DNA of 60,902 bases from Longimicrobium sp. (lineage in GTDB: Bacteria; Gemmatimonadota; Gemmatimonadetes; Longimicrobiales; Longimicrobiaceae): NCBI GenBank assembly GCA_036389135.1, contig DASVQP010000079.1, positions 1 to 60,902 on the forward strand, read 5' to 3'. Both the position numbers and the translations under genes were made by a program. Each line of letters begins with the position of its first letter. Within the stretch, counting starts at the first letter, position 1. Shown in pieces: positions 60,333 to 60,902 of the stretch. The notes under the pieces were generated by a model. That model ran no database searches. It was not told the DNA's origin and saw only the letters and a list, made by a program, of their open reading frames with translations.

Positions 60333-60366
60333 CTGCGCCCCCGATGAACGCCGCACGCGGCAGGGG

Positions 60367-60395
60367 TTGACGTCTCGGCAGAAGGGGTTTACGTT
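60367..60395 (+). promoter_or_regulatory. rrn promoter P2
   Basis: TTGACG (60367-60372), 17 bases, TACGTT (60390-60395). The -35 box is consensus-like and the -10 box weaker. Confidence 0.6.
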
Positions 60396-60460
60396 GAAGG
60401 GCTCCACCGGACAAGCTGCCGGTGGCGAGGGTGAAGATGGAAAACGCTAGTTTTCGCCCA

Positions 60461-60489
60461 TTGACGATGCGCGATAAGTTGAGTAGCTT
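60461..60489 (+). promoter_or_regulatory. rrn promoter P3
   Basis: TTGACG (60461-60466), 17 bases, TAGCTT (60484-60489). Same spacing as the other four promoters. Confidence 0.55.
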
Positions 60490-60538
60490 CAACGAGTTCG
60501 CCGCGGATCGGGTGCGGCGGAAGTTGTAAAAACGGGGG

Positions 60539-60567
60539 TTGACGAATCAGCAACGCCCGTTTATATT
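60539..60567 (+). promoter_or_regulatory. rrn promoter P4
   Basis: TTGACG (60539-60544), 17 bases, TATATT (60562-60567). Second strongest by match to consensus. Confidence 0.8.
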
Positions 60568-60644
60568 GAAGGACTGCGCGACGGGCCGGGTGAAACTGGC
60601 CGGGTTGCCATGGAAGACGCGGCGAAAAGAGCCGCGCGGAAGTT

Positions 60645-60673
60645 TTGACAAATCGGGTATTGGGGAGTGCTTT
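60645..60673 (+). promoter_or_regulatory. rrn promoter P5
   Basis: TTGACA (60645-60650), 17 bases, TGCTTT (60668-60673). It is closest to the 16S gene, with about 170 bases of leader between. Confidence 0.55.
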
Positions 60674-60841
60674 GTGCAGCCCGCGCGTAAGGAACGCGGA
60701 GCGGCCGTGTGGCACATCAGCCGGGGGCGTCACGTCTCCCGCCGTGCCTGCAGGTGTCCTAGAGGCATCGCACGGATTGCACACAACGTGAAGAAGAACC
60801 GAACGAACGATACAGTCGTTTGTTCTCTGGAGCTGTTTGAA

Positions 60842-60902
60842 CTCATGGAGAGTTTGATCCTGGCTCAGGACGAACGCTGGCGGCGCGCTTAACACATGCA
60901 AG
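60842..60902 (+). rRNA. rrs: 16S ribosomal RNA, 5' end (partial)
   Basis: AGAGTTTGATCCTGGCTCAG (60849-60868) is the universal 16S start (E. coli positions 8-27). It is followed by GACGAACGCTGGCGGCGCGC and the AACACATGCAAG block. The predicted 5' end is at about 60842 by alignment to E. coli numbering. The gene runs off the end of the window. Confidence 0.97.

Noticed and set aside
60539-60892. 117-residue frame in the rRNA leader
   Set aside because: It runs across the promoters and into the 16S gene and has no domain or ribosome binding site.

Overview
The window is about 61 kb of GC-rich bacterial chromosome. I infer a Gemmatimonadota member close to Longimicrobium. The evidence is very high G/C in third codon positions, a SusC/SusD outer-membrane pair outside an obvious Bacteroidota background, many secreted '...AQA'-type exported proteins, and dense short inverted repeats of the CACAGAG type. 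The last 61 bases are the 5' end of a 16S rRNA gene, too short to place the organism on their own. No phage, plasmid, CRISPR or transposase gene was seen.

Left part (1-31.4 kb), mostly housekeeping and accessory genes. It starts with a DUF305 protein, an LVIVD-repeat secreted protein and three tandem paralogues of a secreted right-handed beta-helix protein, each behind a similar promoter. Next come a small membrane protein, tRNA-Val(UAC) and its terminator. On the minus strand follow a TPR protein, an unusually ordered multicopper oxidase and a prolyl oligopeptidase. A winged-helix-like protein, a tiny Gly/Thr-rich lipoprotein and a convergent TPR protein come next. An orphan, AT-richer gene (16630-17775) is flanked by two diverged copies of the 3' end of a zinc dehydrogenase gene. 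A tightly overlapping four-gene lipid operon then runs on the minus strand: serine-palmitoyltransferase-like enzyme, lysine-poor acetoacetate-decarboxylase-fold protein, lipid kinase and zinc dehydrogenase. A PlsC-type acyltransferase lies upstream of it. A TlpA thioredoxin, a lipoprotein, a PAS histidine kinase, an unknown regulator-like protein, a beta-barrel protein and PEP carboxylase complete this part.

Middle and right part (31.5-57.3 kb): a pectin utilisation locus. The minus-strand arm encodes an alpha/beta-hydrolase esterase, a DUF4861 protein, KduI, KduD, GH105 and GH28. A ROK regulator sits at the divergence point. The plus-strand arm encodes UxaC, UxaA, UxaB, KDPG aldolase, KDG kinase, a hexuronate MFS transporter, a CE12 esterase, a PL10-CE8 fusion, SusC and SusD. 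Together these could de-esterify and cut homogalacturonan outside the cell, import the oligomers, hydrolyse unsaturated ends and send galacturonate (Uxa branch) and unsaturated uronate (Kdu branch) to 2-keto-3-deoxygluconate, then to pyruvate and glyceraldehyde-3-phosphate. A 7-5-7 palindrome (TTGTTCT-N5-AGAACAA) occurs in front of the ROK/uxaC pair and twice in front of susC, one copy lying just downstream of a predicted promoter; it is my proposed ROK operator.

The right end carries a small TM protein, a small minus-strand protein, an HD-domain phosphohydrolase, an MreB homologue and five tandem sigma70-like promoters, each with an exactly 17-base spacer, leading into the 16S gene. Repeats punctuate the whole window: at least ten CACAGAG inverted-repeat elements, several composite REP-like arrays between operons, a 146-bp element with 24-base inverted ends, and one REP-like element inserted in frame inside the signal-peptide region of the GH105 gene.
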